Counted from the first letter of the stretch, positions 16,303-25,612 are shown. The stretch is DNA of 64,000 nucleotides from Thermoplasmata archaeon (GCA_021828195.1 JAKASQ010000004.1:1-64000), one strand, 5' to 3'. Translations and numbers: made by a program. The notes: generated by a model not told the origin, from the letters alone.

Positions 16303-16880
16303 AGCCCACCGGCACCCGGCACGCCTCCCGTTCCCCGCCGTCGCCCGCCCAGCGACCCGGACCGGGCCGACGTCCCCGGGTCAGCCTGGACGACCTCGAT
16401 ATCCGGATACTTCGGACACTCCAGAACGACGGGCGGGCCTCCTTTCGCCAGGTGGCCCTGCGGGTGGGGGCGAGCGTGACCACCGTGAGCACCCGCGTTC
16501 GCCAACTAAGCGGTCTCGGCGTGCTCCAGGGATTCGTCCCGCTCGTCAGCGTCCAACGGCTCGCCGAGGTCGGTCGCGCGCCGGACTGTGCGGTCCTGTA
16601 CGTCCATCCGACGGACGCTGCCCCGCACGCGATCCAAGAGGTCGCCGCCGCGATCGCCGGTTGCCCGGGCGTCTGCTACATCTTCGAGCTCCACGGCCGT
16701 TCCGAGCTGATGGTGCTCGCGTCGACGCCCACCGCAGAGGAGACGACCGACCTTCTCACCGCCATCCGCGAACTGCCCGGGGTCTCTCGGGCCCGGGCGA
16801 TGGGCATCGAACGGGTGCACAAGGAGCGTCCGGGGCATCCGGTCGGGCCTCCACCGGCCCTCGCAACCCCGGCGGTGTGA
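16299..16880 (+). CDS. Lrp/AsnC-family transcriptional regulator
   Basis: 193 residues from GTG 16299. A Pro/Arg-rich leader (about 28 residues) precedes the HTH: LDDLDIRILRTLQNDGRASF and VALRVGASVTTVSTRVRQL. The RAM ligand domain follows (about 95-180; CPGVCYIFELHGRSELMVLA). Located 109 bases upstream of the sHdr operon on the same strand, it is the best candidate for controlling that operon, though this is inferred from position only. The extended leader is unusual for the family. Confidence 0.85.
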   Translation: MKPTGTRHASRSPPSPAQRPGPGRRPRVSLDDLDIRILRTLQNDGRASFRQVALRVGASVTTVSTRVRQLSGLGVLQGFVPLVSVQRLAEVGRAPDCAVLYVHPTDAAPHAIQEVAAAIAGCPGVCYIFELHGRSELMVLASTPTAEETTDLLTAIRELPGVSRARAMGIERVHKERPGHPVGPPPALATPAV

Positions 16881-16988
16881 GCATTCCGGCGCCTTCGCGG
16901 TGGCCGGGGCAATCGTGATTGAACAGAACCCCGTGCAAAGCCTTATCATGGCCCTCCCGTTTGGACGTTTGTCCATCTGGAATCCGTC

Positions 16989-17825
16989 ATGAGCGTGGTT
17001 GCCCACCTGCCACGGCGCGTCCTCTCGCTGGTCGAGGAGGAAGCTCCGGACCCCCCGTCGATGAACCTGACGGGTCGCGAGCGGATGACCGTGTCAGACC
17101 GGACGCTCGCCGAGCAGATGTTCACCGAGTTCCGCCAGGATCCCCGGCATCATGAGTTCGTACTCGGATGCCTCAACTGCGGCGAGTGCACCACGGGTTG
17201 CCCGGCGGCTCGATTCTACGACTTTTCCCCTCGCGAGATGCTCCAGATCGCCCAGACGGGGGACGCCACGACCCTCTGGGACGCGATGCAGGAAAAGATC
17301 TGGGCCTGTTGCCAATGCTACACCTGCAACATGCGTTGCCGCTTCGGTAACGACATCGCGGGGATCATCAGCGTGATGCGGGAGCTCTCCGTCCGTCACG
17401 GTGTGGAGGCGACGCGGCGCACGCTCTCCCCGTTCAATCGGTCCCTCACCCTGCTGATGACCGTTGGCACCCAGGTCTCCTCCGACATGATCCAGCCGGA
17501 CTTCTTCCGCGATTGGGGCCCGTTCGCCGCGGGGTCGGAGCAGGTGTGGGGCGTGAGCGCGGAGGTCATGCGCAAGGCCATCCCCCTCGACGTCCTGCAG
17601 ACGACTACGTCGTCGTGGGAGGTGTCGGTGCAGACGTCCCTCGAACTGTTCCGGATCTACGAGCAGACCGGGGTTCTCGACATGCTGCGCGGGCTCGATC
17701 CGGATCTCACGGAGATGCTCGTGGACCTCATCGAGGAGCGACGCGAGGAGTTTACCGAGGCGCGCGAGCGGTACCGGACCGAGATCGAGCGCATGCACGG
17801 GCCGGTGGCCACGTTTTCCGGGTGA
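16989..17825 (+). CDS. shdrC1: sulfur-oxidising heterodisulfide reductase-like subunit sHdrC1
   Basis: 278-residue iron-sulfur protein of the cytoplasmic sHdr complex, which oxidises protein-bound sulfane sulfur. Two [4Fe-4S] motifs are visible: CLNCGECTTGC (Cys61-71) and CCQCYTCNMRC (Cys107-117). A long helical C-terminal domain (about 150-278) distinguishes it from HdrC of methanogens. ATG 16989 begins the operon shdrC1-B1-A-H-C2-B2-lbpA, the order known from bacteria such as Hyphomicrobium and from sulfur-oxidising archaea. An AT-richer CCTTATCAT about 40 bases upstream may be the promoter. Confidence 0.9.
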   Translation: MSVVAHLPRRVLSLVEEEAPDPPSMNLTGRERMTVSDRTLAEQMFTEFRQDPRHHEFVLGCLNCGECTTGCPAARFYDFSPREMLQIAQTGDATTLWDAMQEKIWACCQCYTCNMRCRFGNDIAGIISVMRELSVRHGVEATRRTLSPFNRSLTLLMTVGTQVSSDMIQPDFFRDWGPFAAGSEQVWGVSAEVMRKAIPLDVLQTTTSSWEVSVQTSLELFRIYEQTGVLDMLRGLDPDLTEMLVDLIEERREEFTEARERYRTEIERMHGPVATFSG

Positions 17826-17834
17826 GGAGGGACC

Positions 17835-19142
17835 ATGCTCAACGCGACCCAGATTCGCCAGGTGATCGAGGAACGGACGGAACGCCGGCACGGGACCGGA
17901 AAGAAGGTCGTCGACGTACGGGAGGAGATGGACCGTCTCGAGGACCAGGGGGAGCTCATCGTCCACCGCATCCGGCCCGAGAATCGGCCGGTCGAGATGA
18001 AGACCCTGTTCGGTTGGACCAAGCGGATCCCCACCAACCGGCTCTGGCATCACAAGTCCTGCGGCCAGTGCGGGAACATCCCCGGCTACCCCTCGTCCCT
18101 CCTGTGGGTGATGAACGAAACCGGGCGCTCGTACCTCAACGAGCCCCACCAAACCTCCTGCACGGCTTGGAACTATCACGGGACGGCGACGTCGAATCCC
18201 GTCGCCCTCGCGGCGGTCGCGGCGCGAAACTTCCACCGCGCCTACGAGACCGACAATTTCCCGCTGATCCATTGCGGCACGAGCTTCGGCGATTACAAGG
18301 AGATGCGCAAGCTCCTGGTCGAGAACGCGGAGATCCGGCACAAGGTCCGCGACGTGCTCCGTTCGATGGACCGGGACCTGGTGCTGCCGGAGGAGATCGT
18401 CCACTATTCGGAGTGGGTGCAGGCGATGACCCCCGAGATCGTCGCCCGCCAGAAGATCGCGGCGTCGGGCGTGGTCGCGACCGTGCACGAACCCTGTCAC
18501 TACTACAAGATGGTGCCCGAAGACGCGATCTACGATGACGCCGTCTATCAGGGGCAGAGACCGGCGGTACCGACGGGGATCCTCCTGGCCCTCGGTGCGA
18601 CGGTCGCCGACTACTCGACCTGGTACGACTGTTGCGGGTTCGGGTTCCGCCACATCCTCAGCGAGCGGGAGTTCAGCCGATCGTTCGCGAACCTGCGCAA
18701 GATCCGGCCGATGGTCGAGGAGGCCCATTCGGACGTTGCGATCACCAGCGACACGGGCTGTGTCACGACGCTCGACAAGAGCCAGTGGATTGGGAAAGCC
18801 CACGGCCAGCCGTACCTGCTGCCGGTCCTTTCGGACATCCAGTTCGTCGCCCTCACGATGGGGGCGCATCCCTACAAGATCGCCCAGCTCCATTGGCATG
18901 CGGCTCCCGTCGATCGGCTCCTCGACCGCCTCGGGATTGACTGGCGGACCGCGAAGACCGAGTTCCTCGACTACCTTCGGCAACTCAAGAGCGGGGGCGC
19001 GCCCGAACTTCTGCACCCGCCGCGGGAGGATATCGAGCGGTTCTTTGCCATCAACAAGGGGCAGGTCCTGCCGGACGAAACCCGGGCGACCCCTCCGCCG
19101 TCACCGGTCCCCGTCCCGAGCGCGGGGAGAGGCGGGCGTTGA
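17835..19142 (+). CDS. shdrB1: sulfur-oxidising heterodisulfide reductase-like subunit sHdrB1
   Basis: 435 residues. HdrB-type proteins carry cysteine-rich CCG domains that bind noncubane [4Fe-4S] clusters and form the disulfide-active site. Here the CCG-like parts include HHKSCGQCGN (about 70), HEPCHYYK and YDCCGFGF. The protein is longer than methanogen HdrB, as usual for sHdrB1. Ten bases separate it from shdrC1, with a GAGG ribosome-binding site, and its stop overlaps the TTG of shdrA. Pro-rich C-terminal tail. Confidence 0.88.
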   Translation: MLNATQIRQVIEERTERRHGTGKKVVDVREEMDRLEDQGELIVHRIRPENRPVEMKTLFGWTKRIPTNRLWHHKSCGQCGNIPGYPSSLLWVMNETGRSYLNEPHQTSCTAWNYHGTATSNPVALAAVAARNFHRAYETDNFPLIHCGTSFGDYKEMRKLLVENAEIRHKVRDVLRSMDRDLVLPEEIVHYSEWVQAMTPEIVARQKIAASGVVATVHEPCHYYKMVPEDAIYDDAVYQGQRPAVPTGILLALGATVADYSTWYDCCGFGFRHILSEREFSRSFANLRKIRPMVEEAHSDVAITSDTGCVTTLDKSQWIGKAHGQPYLLPVLSDIQFVALTMGAHPYKIAQLHWHAAPVDRLLDRLGIDWRTAKTEFLDYLRQLKSGGAPELLHPPREDIERFFAINKGQVLPDETRATPPPSPVPVPSAGRGGR

Positions 19143-20176
19143 ATCCGATTCTGGTGCTGGGCGCCGGGCCGGCCGGTCTGAGCGCTGCGGCGGAGCTCGC
19201 GAGCCTCGGTGCGCCCACCCTATTGGTGGAGAAGGAGTCCTACCTCGGCGGCAATCCGACGCGGTGGCATTACTCGCTCCTGGCGCCGGACCTTCGGCCC
19301 GCCGAGGAGATCCTGGGACCGCTCATCCAGCGGGTGGAACACAACCCGAAGATCGAGCTGCACACCGGCTCGCTCATCGCCCGCGCGGAGCCCGAAGGGA
19401 AGGGGTACCGGGTGTCGCTCCAGTCCAAGGATACCGTCCAGACGCGGGAGGTCAGCGCGGTCATCTTGGCTACGGGATTCGACCACTTCGACTCCCGCCG
19501 CAAGTTCGAGTACGGCTACGGACACTTTCCCGACGTGCTCGATTTCAAGGAGCTCGAGGGGATGATCCACGACGACAAGGTCCTCCGACCGTCCGACGGG
19601 AAGCCTCCGCGGCGGATCGCCTGGATCCTGTGCGTCGGTTCCCGCGACATCCAGATCGGCAATCCGTGGTGCTGCCGGATGGGGTGCGTCGTCAGCATCA
19701 AGCAGGCGGTCGAGATCCGCCAGAAACATCCCGAGATCGACGCGTACATTTACTACATGGACGTCCGAACCTACGGCCTCTGGGAAGACCTCTACTGGAA
19801 GTCGATGCAGGAGTACGGGGTCAAGTTCATCCGGGGGCGGATCGGCGCGGTCTCCCTGACGGAGGGCGGGAAGCGCCTCATCGCGACGGGCGAGGACACG
19901 ATCCTGAGCCGACCCACCGAAGTTCCCTTCGACCTGATCGTGCTCGCGAGCGGGATGGAACCGGGGACCGGGACGAAGGAGGCCTCCGAGCTCTTCCACG
20001 TACCGGTCGGTCCCGAGGGGTTCCTCACGCCCAAGCTTTCCGACATGAACACCATTGATTCGGGCCTACCGGGGATCTACTTCGCCGGCGCGGCGACCGG
20101 CCCGAAGGCGATCCCCGACGCGATCACGGAAGGTATGGGGGCGGCGCTTCGTGCGTTCCAGTACGCTCGCGAGTGA
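19139..20176 (+). CDS. shdrA: sulfur-oxidising heterodisulfide reductase-like subunit sHdrA
   Basis: 345-residue FAD subunit. It starts with TTG 19139 and has an immediate dinucleotide motif LGAGPAGLSAAAEL (residues 6-19), then VEKESYLGGN for FAD binding. A Cys group NPWCCRMGC near residue 180 ligates an atypical cluster in this family, and the C-terminal FAD motif is IYFAGAATGPKAIPDAI. sHdrA is shorter than methanogen HdrA and lacks its extra ferredoxin domains; that matches this sequence. It mediates electron transfer within the sHdr complex. Overlaps the next gene by 26 bases. Confidence 0.92.
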   Translation: MNPILVLGAGPAGLSAAAELASLGAPTLLVEKESYLGGNPTRWHYSLLAPDLRPAEEILGPLIQRVEHNPKIELHTGSLIARAEPEGKGYRVSLQSKDTVQTREVSAVILATGFDHFDSRRKFEYGYGHFPDVLDFKELEGMIHDDKVLRPSDGKPPRRIAWILCVGSRDIQIGNPWCCRMGCVVSIKQAVEIRQKHPEIDAYIYYMDVRTYGLWEDLYWKSMQEYGVKFIRGRIGAVSLTEGGKRLIATGEDTILSRPTEVPFDLIVLASGMEPGTGTKEASELFHVPVGPEGFLTPKLSDMNTIDSGLPGIYFAGAATGPKAIPDAITEGMGAALRAFQYARE

Positions 20177-20903
20177 TCCGGCCGACCCGCGGGGCGTCGC
20201 CTCCCGCGTCGATCCGGCGAAGGTCGCCTCGGCGTGGGAGCGGTGGGTCGTTCCGTGCGGCTCCGAGCCGATCAACCGTCTCGAGACCCTGCTCGAACGG
20301 AAGTTCGCGGAAGGACAGCAGCTCGGCCGGCTTCCCGACGCCGAGTTCGGCGCTCGGTGGACCGTCTTTCTCGACGCGATCGTCTCCACCCGACCGTATC
20401 GGCCGGCGATCGTGGAGGCGACGGATGCCCGCCGGATCCGGTCGCTGGTCGAGAAGGTCCGGGCCGGCGGCTTCTCGGCGCGCGACCTGCCGGCCCTCGC
20501 CGACGAGCTCTCCGGCGCGCCACGGGATGTACGGATCGATGTCGCGGCCGAGCTGCTCCACGCCGCCGCCCCCGACCGATCGGGACTCTTGACCCGGTGG
20601 GTCTGGAACCCGGAGCGGGGCACCGGCATCCTCGCGGAGTTCGTGGCCCCGGGCCCGACCCGGTTCCCGGAGGTCCAGGCACGCCTCGGCGAGATCCGGC
20701 TCGAGCTCGCGGCTCTCGGATTTCCTTCGGCGACCTTCGCCTCGGTCGATATTTTGCTCGCCCTCGCCTATTCGGTGCGTCTCTCCGAGGCGACGGACCG
20801 AAGCTTCCAGGGAGGTGGGATGGAGAGCCTGCTGCCCGGCACGCTCGGTCTCGCGTCGATGGTCCTCGGGGTGCGGAGGTGGATCGTTCGTGCCGATAGT
20901 TGA
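20151..20903 (+). CDS. shdrH: sHdrH-like accessory protein of the sHdr operon
   Basis: 250 residues from GTG 20151, inside the end of shdrA. It sits between shdrA and shdrC2, exactly where sHdr operons carry the hypothetical gene hdrH (or its archaeal counterpart). It is soluble and helical, with no cysteine clusters or nucleotide motif. Segments such as WERWVVPCGSEPINRLETLL and ILLALAYSVRLSE can be made out. Identity rests mainly on position and size, so the name is tentative. The stop region overlaps the shdrC2 start. Confidence 0.65.
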   Translation: MRSSTLASDPADPRGVASRVDPAKVASAWERWVVPCGSEPINRLETLLERKFAEGQQLGRLPDAEFGARWTVFLDAIVSTRPYRPAIVEATDARRIRSLVEKVRAGGFSARDLPALADELSGAPRDVRIDVAAELLHAAAPDRSGLLTRWVWNPERGTGILAEFVAPGPTRFPEVQARLGEIRLELAALGFPSATFASVDILLALAYSVRLSEATDRSFQGGGMESLLPGTLGLASMVLGVRRWIVRADS

Positions 20904-21621
20904 GAAGTCGCTCGTCCGCGTCAAGCGGACGGAAAAGCTCGAGCTCGATGGGATCGACGTCTCGGGCGATTGGAACACGTTCCTGGAGTCCCGGGTCCAG
21001 ACCGACCTCGACGTCGGCATCGTCGACTGGGTCCGTTCCCAACCCCAGGGCGACACCATCGACCGATGCTGGCAGTGCGGGACCTGCACGGCCGGCTGCT
21101 GCATGCACACCGACTACGGCCTCGAGGAGTTCAACCCCCGCTATTTCATCTACCTCGCTCAGATCGGATACGAGGAGGAATTGCGGCGCTATGCCCAGAC
21201 GATCTGGCGGTGCGTGTCGTGCAACAAGTGCGTCGAGCGTTGTCCCAAAGGCGTCAAGGTCGAGGAGGTCGTCCATACGATCGGGACCTACCTCGAAGCG
21301 AGCGGCCGGGCGCCCGAGAGCCCCGCGGATCGCTTCGACCGTGCCTACACCGAAAATCTTCTCGACCGCGGCATCCTCGACGAGGCCGGTCTGTTCCGGA
21401 CGTACGAGCGGCTCGAGGGCCGCAAGACGCCGGTCCGAGAGCTCCTGCGCATGGGAACCTCCTTGCTGCTGAGCGGCCGTCTCCACACCGGTCCGCTCGC
21501 CCACCGGACCAAGGGATGGCGCCGAATGCGCCCGGTCCTGAAGGGGCTGCTCGACGAGGACCTCCGCCAGCGGCGGGAGAGCGCCCAAGCCACGCGACCG
21601 GTCGGCCGGAGGGAACCGTGA
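20890..21621 (+). CDS. shdrC2: sulfur-oxidising heterodisulfide reductase-like subunit sHdrC2
   Basis: 243 residues from GTG 20890 (PIVEKSLVRV). Two [4Fe-4S] motifs: CWQCGTCTAGCC near residue 60 and CVSCNKCVERCP near residue 110. The C-terminal half is helical. It would carry electrons between sHdrA and sHdrB2. Overlaps both neighbours, so translation of the whole operon is tightly coupled. Having a C2-B2 pair in addition to C1-B1 fits the type I sHdr arrangement rather than type II. Confidence 0.9.
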   Translation: MPIVEKSLVRVKRTEKLELDGIDVSGDWNTFLESRVQTDLDVGIVDWVRSQPQGDTIDRCWQCGTCTAGCCMHTDYGLEEFNPRYFIYLAQIGYEEELRRYAQTIWRCVSCNKCVERCPKGVKVEEVVHTIGTYLEASGRAPESPADRFDRAYTENLLDRGILDEAGLFRTYERLEGRKTPVRELLRMGTSLLLSGRLHTGPLAHRTKGWRRMRPVLKGLLDEDLRQRRESAQATRPVGRREP

Positions 21622-22550
21622 TTGATCGTTCGCAGTCCCGGGGACCGTCCGACCCGGTGCCAGCGTACTATCCCGGCTGCTCGATGGACGGCCTGGGAAA
21701 GGCGTATGAGGTCTCCTGCCAGCTCGTGCTCGACCGGCTCGGTCTCGCGATGGACCGGATCGTCGACTACAACTGCTGCGGGGCGACCGAGGTGAAGAAC
21801 CTCAGCGAGGAGGTTTCTCTGACCCTGCCCGCGCGCAATCTCTCCATGGCCCGGTCGATGGGTCGCCACGAGGTGATCGCCGCCTGCAACGGCTGCGTCT
21901 ATTCCCTGACGCGGGCGAACGACGCGGACGAGACGACCCGGAGCCGGATCAATTCCCATCTCGAAAAGGGCGGGGCGCCGGCCTACGACGGGGAGGCAAA
22001 CGTCCAGCATGTCCTCGAGTTCATCCACAATCGCGCCGGGGTACCCCGCGTCCGCGCCGCGGTGCGGCGGCCGCTCGCCGGGCTCAAGGTGGCGCCGTAC
22101 TACGGCTGTCTGTACTCCCGGCCCAAACGGTACACGGGCGTCGGGGTCACGCCGGGGACGGACAATCCGGAGCATCCGTTCTTCCTCGACGAGCTCCTGG
22201 AAGCGTGCGGGGCGACGGTGATGCGCGACTATCTGGCGAAGACGATCTGCTGCGGCGGCGGCCATGCGTTGAGCGACCTCGACGTCAGTGTTGCGTTCAG
22301 CGCCTCGGTCATGAACGAAGCGAAGCGGGCCGGGGCGGACCTGGTCGCGACGATCTGTCCCCTCGGCCAGATCAACATCGAGAACAACCTCGACCGGATC
22401 CGCCAGGCCTACGGGGAGGAAACCCTCGTCCCCGTGGCGTACTTCACCCAACTGATGGCGCTCGCGTTGGGCGCGAGCATGCGTGAGGCGCGTCTCAAGG
22501 ACAACTTCTCCCGGCCCGACCGATTCCTGCGCGAGCGCGGGTTCCACTGA
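21618..22550 (+). CDS. shdrB2: sulfur-oxidising heterodisulfide reductase-like subunit sHdrB2
   Basis: 310 residues from GTG 21618. Two complete CCG domains are visible: YYPGCSMDG, YNCCGATE and CNGCVY in the first; YYGCLYSRP, ICCGGGHALSD and ICPLG in the second. This cysteine set binds the paired noncubane clusters used for disulfide cleavage in HdrB. The likely partner is a lipoyl disulfide on LbpA or a thiol bound to sHdr. Nine bases before lbpA1. Confidence 0.92.
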   Translation: MIDRSQSRGPSDPVPAYYPGCSMDGLGKAYEVSCQLVLDRLGLAMDRIVDYNCCGATEVKNLSEEVSLTLPARNLSMARSMGRHEVIAACNGCVYSLTRANDADETTRSRINSHLEKGGAPAYDGEANVQHVLEFIHNRAGVPRVRAAVRRPLAGLKVAPYYGCLYSRPKRYTGVGVTPGTDNPEHPFFLDELLEACGATVMRDYLAKTICCGGGHALSDLDVSVAFSASVMNEAKRAGADLVATICPLGQINIENNLDRIRQAYGEETLVPVAYFTQLMALALGASMREARLKDNFSRPDRFLRERGFH

Positions 22551-22558
22551 AAGGTACC

Positions 22559-23008
22559 ATGACGATCTTGAACGGATGCGAATTTCCCGACGGACTGCTC
22601 TACTACGTCGAACGCACGCAGATGACCTGGGTCCGCCTGGACGGCGAGGAAGCCCGGGTCGGCCTGACCGATCCGGCGCAGACCCGGGCCGGCAAGATCC
22701 TGCATCTGCGGATCAAGGCGGCCGGTACCGCCCGGGAGCGGGGCCGACCCGTCGCCACGGTCGAGAGCGGAAAGTGGGCCGGGCCCGTCATGGCGCCCCT
22801 CACCGGGGTCGTCGTCGAGCCGAACCCCGAGGTCGAGAAGGACCCGGGGCTGCTCAACACCGATCCGTACGGGGCGGGGTGGATCGTCCGGCTCAAGATC
22901 TCGAAGCCCGAAGAGCTGCGAGACCTCCTCGAAGGGCCGGCGGCGACCGCGCGGTTCCGGGAGATCCTGGAGAAGGACAATATACGCTGCATGCGTTGCA
23001 AGGAGTGA
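22559..23008 (+). CDS. lbpA1: lipoate-binding protein LbpA (GcvH-like) of the sHdr pathway
   Basis: 149-residue lipoyl-domain protein resembling GcvH. The lipoyl-lysine is Lys72 in the hairpin VESGKWAGP. The flanking VGLTDPAQTRAGKIL and DPYGAGWIVRL are typical of LbpA/GcvH. No glycine-cleavage genes are nearby and it directly follows shdrB2, so it is the sHdr-dedicated carrier rather than GcvH. The C-terminus adds a CMRC pair not found in ordinary GcvH. Its lipoate is thought to accept electrons or sulfur during thiol oxidation. Confidence 0.9.
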   Translation: MTILNGCEFPDGLLYYVERTQMTWVRLDGEEARVGLTDPAQTRAGKILHLRIKAAGTARERGRPVATVESGKWAGPVMAPLTGVVVEPNPEVEKDPGLLNTDPYGAGWIVRLKISKPEELRDLLEGPAATARFREILEKDNIRCMRCKE

Positions 23009-23015
23009 GCTGTCG

Positions 23016-23420
23016 ATGTCGACCGACCTAGGGACCCCGGCTCCGGCGGACCCGACCGGGAAGAAGATCCTGATGATCATGACAACCGGTCCGGAAGACC
23101 CGGACAAGACCTACGCCCCGTTCTACACCGCCGCGCTCATGGCGGCGATGGAGATCGACACGACGATGTACTTCCTCATGCACGCCCCCGAACTGCTCCG
23201 GAAGGGGGCGGCGGAAGCGGTCCCGCTCAAGAAGGGCGGGAACCTGAAGATGTTCGTCGACATGGCGCTCGAGAACGGCGTGAAGCTCATGGCCTGCGCC
23301 GAGAGCTGCCGGGACCTGTGCGAGATCGCCGAGACGGACCTGATCGATGGGGTCCGGCTCGTCGGGTCGGCGACCCTCGCCGACCTGGCGCTCGAAGCGG
23401 ACTCGGTGATCTCGTTCTGA
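23016..23420 (+). CDS. DsrE-family sulfurtransferase (DsrE3-like)
   Basis: 134 residues, DsrE/DsrF-like alpha/beta fold with KKILMIMTTGPEDP at the N-terminus. Candidate sulfur-carrying cysteines occur in LMACAESCRDLCE (about residues 95-107). DsrE3-type proteins shuttle sulfane sulfur with TusA in sHdr organisms. Located 7 bases after lbpA1 and 3 before the lipoate ligase, it is in the sHdr operon. The subclass is judged from context. Confidence 0.8.
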   Translation: MSTDLGTPAPADPTGKKILMIMTTGPEDPDKTYAPFYTAALMAAMEIDTTMYFLMHAPELLRKGAAEAVPLKKGGNLKMFVDMALENGVKLMACAESCRDLCEIAETDLIDGVRLVGSATLADLALEADSVISF

Positions 23421-23423
23421 GCC

Positions 23424-24581
23424 ATGGAACCGGACCGGGCCAGTACGGTCGAGTGGCGCTGGCTCGACCTCGGCAGCGTCGACGGTCCGACGATGGTCAA
23501 TGTCTTCGTCTCGCTCGCGGGCCCCGTGGGCCGGCGCGAATCGTTGCCGACCGTCGTGGTCCTGCACCCCGCCGCGCCGTTCGCCAACGTCGGCTACCAC
23601 CAGGAGGCCGACCGGGAGATCGACCTCGAGTACTGTCGGGGAGCGGGGATACCGGTCGTCCGCCGGGTCGTCGGTGGAGGGGCCATCCTGGACGGGCCGT
23701 GGGAACAGGATTACATGGTCATCGTGCCGAACGGGACGGCGGGCACAGAGGCGGGCGTCGGCCCGTTCTACGACCGTTTCCTCGGGCCGGTCCAGCGCAC
23801 GCTCGCGAGGCTCGGGGTGCGGGCCGAGCGCTCCGGGGTCAACGACCTCGCAGTGGCGGGTCGGAAAGTCAGCGCCAACGGCGCGCTCTCCCTCGACGGG
23901 AGCTGGGTGCTCGTCGGCGACATCCTGCGCGAGCTCGACGTCGCGGCCATGACCCGGGTCCTGCGGGTCCCGGACGAGAAGTTTCGTGGCAAGCTCGCGA
24001 AGGGAATGGACGAGTGGCTGACGTCGCTGACGGCGTTGCTCGGGAGTGCGCCGTCCCGGACCGCGATCACCCGGGCCCTCCGGGAGGAGTACGAGCGGGA
24101 GTTCGGGGTCTCCCTCGTTCCCGGCTCCCTGACCGAGGCCGAGGTCGGGACGCTGACGCGCCTCCGCGCCGAGCGATCGAGCGATGCATGGACGTTCCTC
24201 AAGGAGTCCTCCCACCCGGGGTTCCGGTCTCCCGACCTCCCGCCGCCGGGCCGGTCGGTGAAGATCGCCCACGACACCTACCTCGGGCGCAGCGACCGCA
24301 AGGCAGGCAAGCTGGTCCGGGTGACCCTGCGCTCCCGCGGCGGGGCGGTCGAGGAGATCGAGATATCGGGGGACTTCTTCACCCAGCCGTTCGCCGGTCA
24401 CTTGGACGAGCTTGAGGCGTCGCTCGTCGGCTGCCGGCTCGAGCGCGGCCCGCTCGAAGGCGCGATCGCGCGCTGGGCCGCCGACCGGAAGGTCGCCTTG
24501 CTGGGGATCTCGGGGTCGGACCTCGTCGGTGCGATTCTCGACGCCGGCCCCCCGGCCGCCGGGAATCCGGCACCGCCCTAG
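23424..24581 (+). CDS. slpl1: lipoate:protein ligase of the sHdr type (sLplA/B-like), first copy
   Basis: 385 residues. The cofactor transferase core is recognisable: YHQEADREID (usual GxxQ region), RRVVGGGAILDG (the RR-x2-GGG-x4 lipoyl-AMP loop), NDLAVAGRKVSANG with the conserved Lys that holds the lipoyl carboxylate. A C-terminal accessory domain (about 260-385) resembles an LplB part. It should attach lipoate or a precursor to LbpA. It closes the + strand sHdr operon. Its TAG stop overlaps the stop of the opposing second ligase in the palindrome CTAG, so the two ligases meet tail to tail. Confidence 0.85.
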   Translation: MEPDRASTVEWRWLDLGSVDGPTMVNVFVSLAGPVGRRESLPTVVVLHPAAPFANVGYHQEADREIDLEYCRGAGIPVVRRVVGGGAILDGPWEQDYMVIVPNGTAGTEAGVGPFYDRFLGPVQRTLARLGVRAERSGVNDLAVAGRKVSANGALSLDGSWVLVGDILRELDVAAMTRVLRVPDEKFRGKLAKGMDEWLTSLTALLGSAPSRTAITRALREEYEREFGVSLVPGSLTEAEVGTLTRLRAERSSDAWTFLKESSHPGFRSPDLPPPGRSVKIAHDTYLGRSDRKAGKLVRVTLRSRGGAVEEIEISGDFFTQPFAGHLDELEASLVGCRLERGPLEGAIARWAADRKVALLGISGSDLVGAILDAGPPAAGNPAPP

Positions 24582-25612
24582 ATCCCGAACGAGCCCAACC
24601 GCTCGCGGCGCGGGTCCCCGGGGTCGATCACCACCGGCGGCGCCGTGGACCCGGGATCGTCCGCCGCTACCGACCACGCTCCCTCGGTCGATCCCCCATC
24701 GATGACCCCAACCACGAGGTCCGTCGATCCCTCCTCCCGCACCGCGACCACGAACCGGGACCCGGCGACCCGGACCCGGCGCACGAGCGCGGACGCCCGG
24801 CGGGGCGGTGGAGGTTGACGGAGCCACGCCGGGTCGAGATGGCGGGGCCGGACCTCGGATTCGAATCGGCGGCTCTCGGCCGGTGCGGCGCTCCCTCGGC
24901 GTACCCGAAAGAGGCCCTCCGCCTCGAAGGCCGCGAGCAGGGGAGCCGTCCACCGATCGAGCGCCGGTACGCCCACGGCTTCGCGCTCCAGCGAGGAGAT
25001 CCGGTCCGCCATCTCCCGACGGAGCAGCGAGGAGAACGCCGGATGGGGGGAACGCAGTGCGCCCGCCATCGCGTCGAGGTCCGCACGGCCGAGGAACCCG
25101 CCGACGAGGAGGTGCGCGCCCTCCCAGTCGCCGCCGGCGTTCCCCGAGATCTTGCGGCCGGCCACGACGAGGTCACTCGGCGGGCGGAGCTCGGCCGGGA
25201 CCCCGAGGGAGACGAGGCAGCGCACCGGGCCGCGCAGGAACCGTCCGAGGTCCGCGGGCCCGCCCGACCCGCCCGGAAGGGCATCGTCCAGGTACACGAG
25301 CTGGTAGAAGAGCTGGTCCGCGTCGAGCCAGGTGGTTCCTCCGCCCGTGACCCGCCGGATCACCGGCACGTTCCGGGCGCGGACGAAGGCGTCGTCGATC
25401 TCTTCCTCGTACGACTGGTGGAACCCGAGCGAGAGGTACGGCGTCGCGGGAGCGGCGAGGATCAGCGTGTTCGGGACCTCTCCGGCGGCGACGGAGACGG
25501 CGACGCTCTCGGCGAACGTCTGGGCGACGTACGGCTCGCAGCGGCCGAGATCGAGGAAACGCCAGGGCGCCCTCTCGGAACCGGATCCCCCGGGACAGTC
25601 GCCGGCGGTCAC
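24578..25612 (-). CDS. slpl2: lipoate:protein ligase of the sHdr type, second copy
   Basis: 344 residues from GTG 25612. Same fold as the first copy but diverged: SLGFHQSYEEEIDD, IRRVTGGGTTWLD, SDLVVAGRKISGNAGG are the three active-site elements, all intact. The C-terminal accessory part is Arg/Pro-rich and differs. Its start overlaps the stop of lbpA2, so ligase and substrate are coupled. Two intact ligases each joined to its own LbpA suggest carrier-specific lipoylation, or a split in which one handles octanoate and the other lipoate. Confidence 0.85.
   Translation of the reverse strand: MTAGDCPGGSGSERAPWRFLDLGRCEPYVAQTFAESVAVSVAAGEVPNTLILAAPATPYLSLGFHQSYEEEIDDAFVRARNVPVIRRVTGGGTTWLDADQLFYQLVYLDDALPGGSGGPADLGRFLRGPVRCLVSLGVPAELRPPSDLVVAGRKISGNAGGDWEGAHLLVGGFLGRADLDAMAGALRSPHPAFSSLLRREMADRISSLEREAVGVPALDRWTAPLLAAFEAEGLFRVRRGSAAPAESRRFESEVRPRHLDPAWLRQPPPPRRASALVRRVRVAGSRFVVAVREEGSTDLVVGVIDGGSTEGAWSVAADDPGSTAPPVVIDPGDPRRERLGSFGI

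Noticed and set aside
17094-19016. 640-codon open frame on the - strand inside the sHdrC1-B1 genes
   Set aside because: Antisense reading of GC-rich coding DNA; composition is Arg/Asp/His/Leu-rich without domain patterns, while the + strand genes are clear.
20055-20150. Longer start for the sHdrH-like protein
   Set aside because: The added 32 residues are antisense-like Arg/Ser-rich sequence within the shdrA end; GTG 20151 gives a sensible N-terminus.
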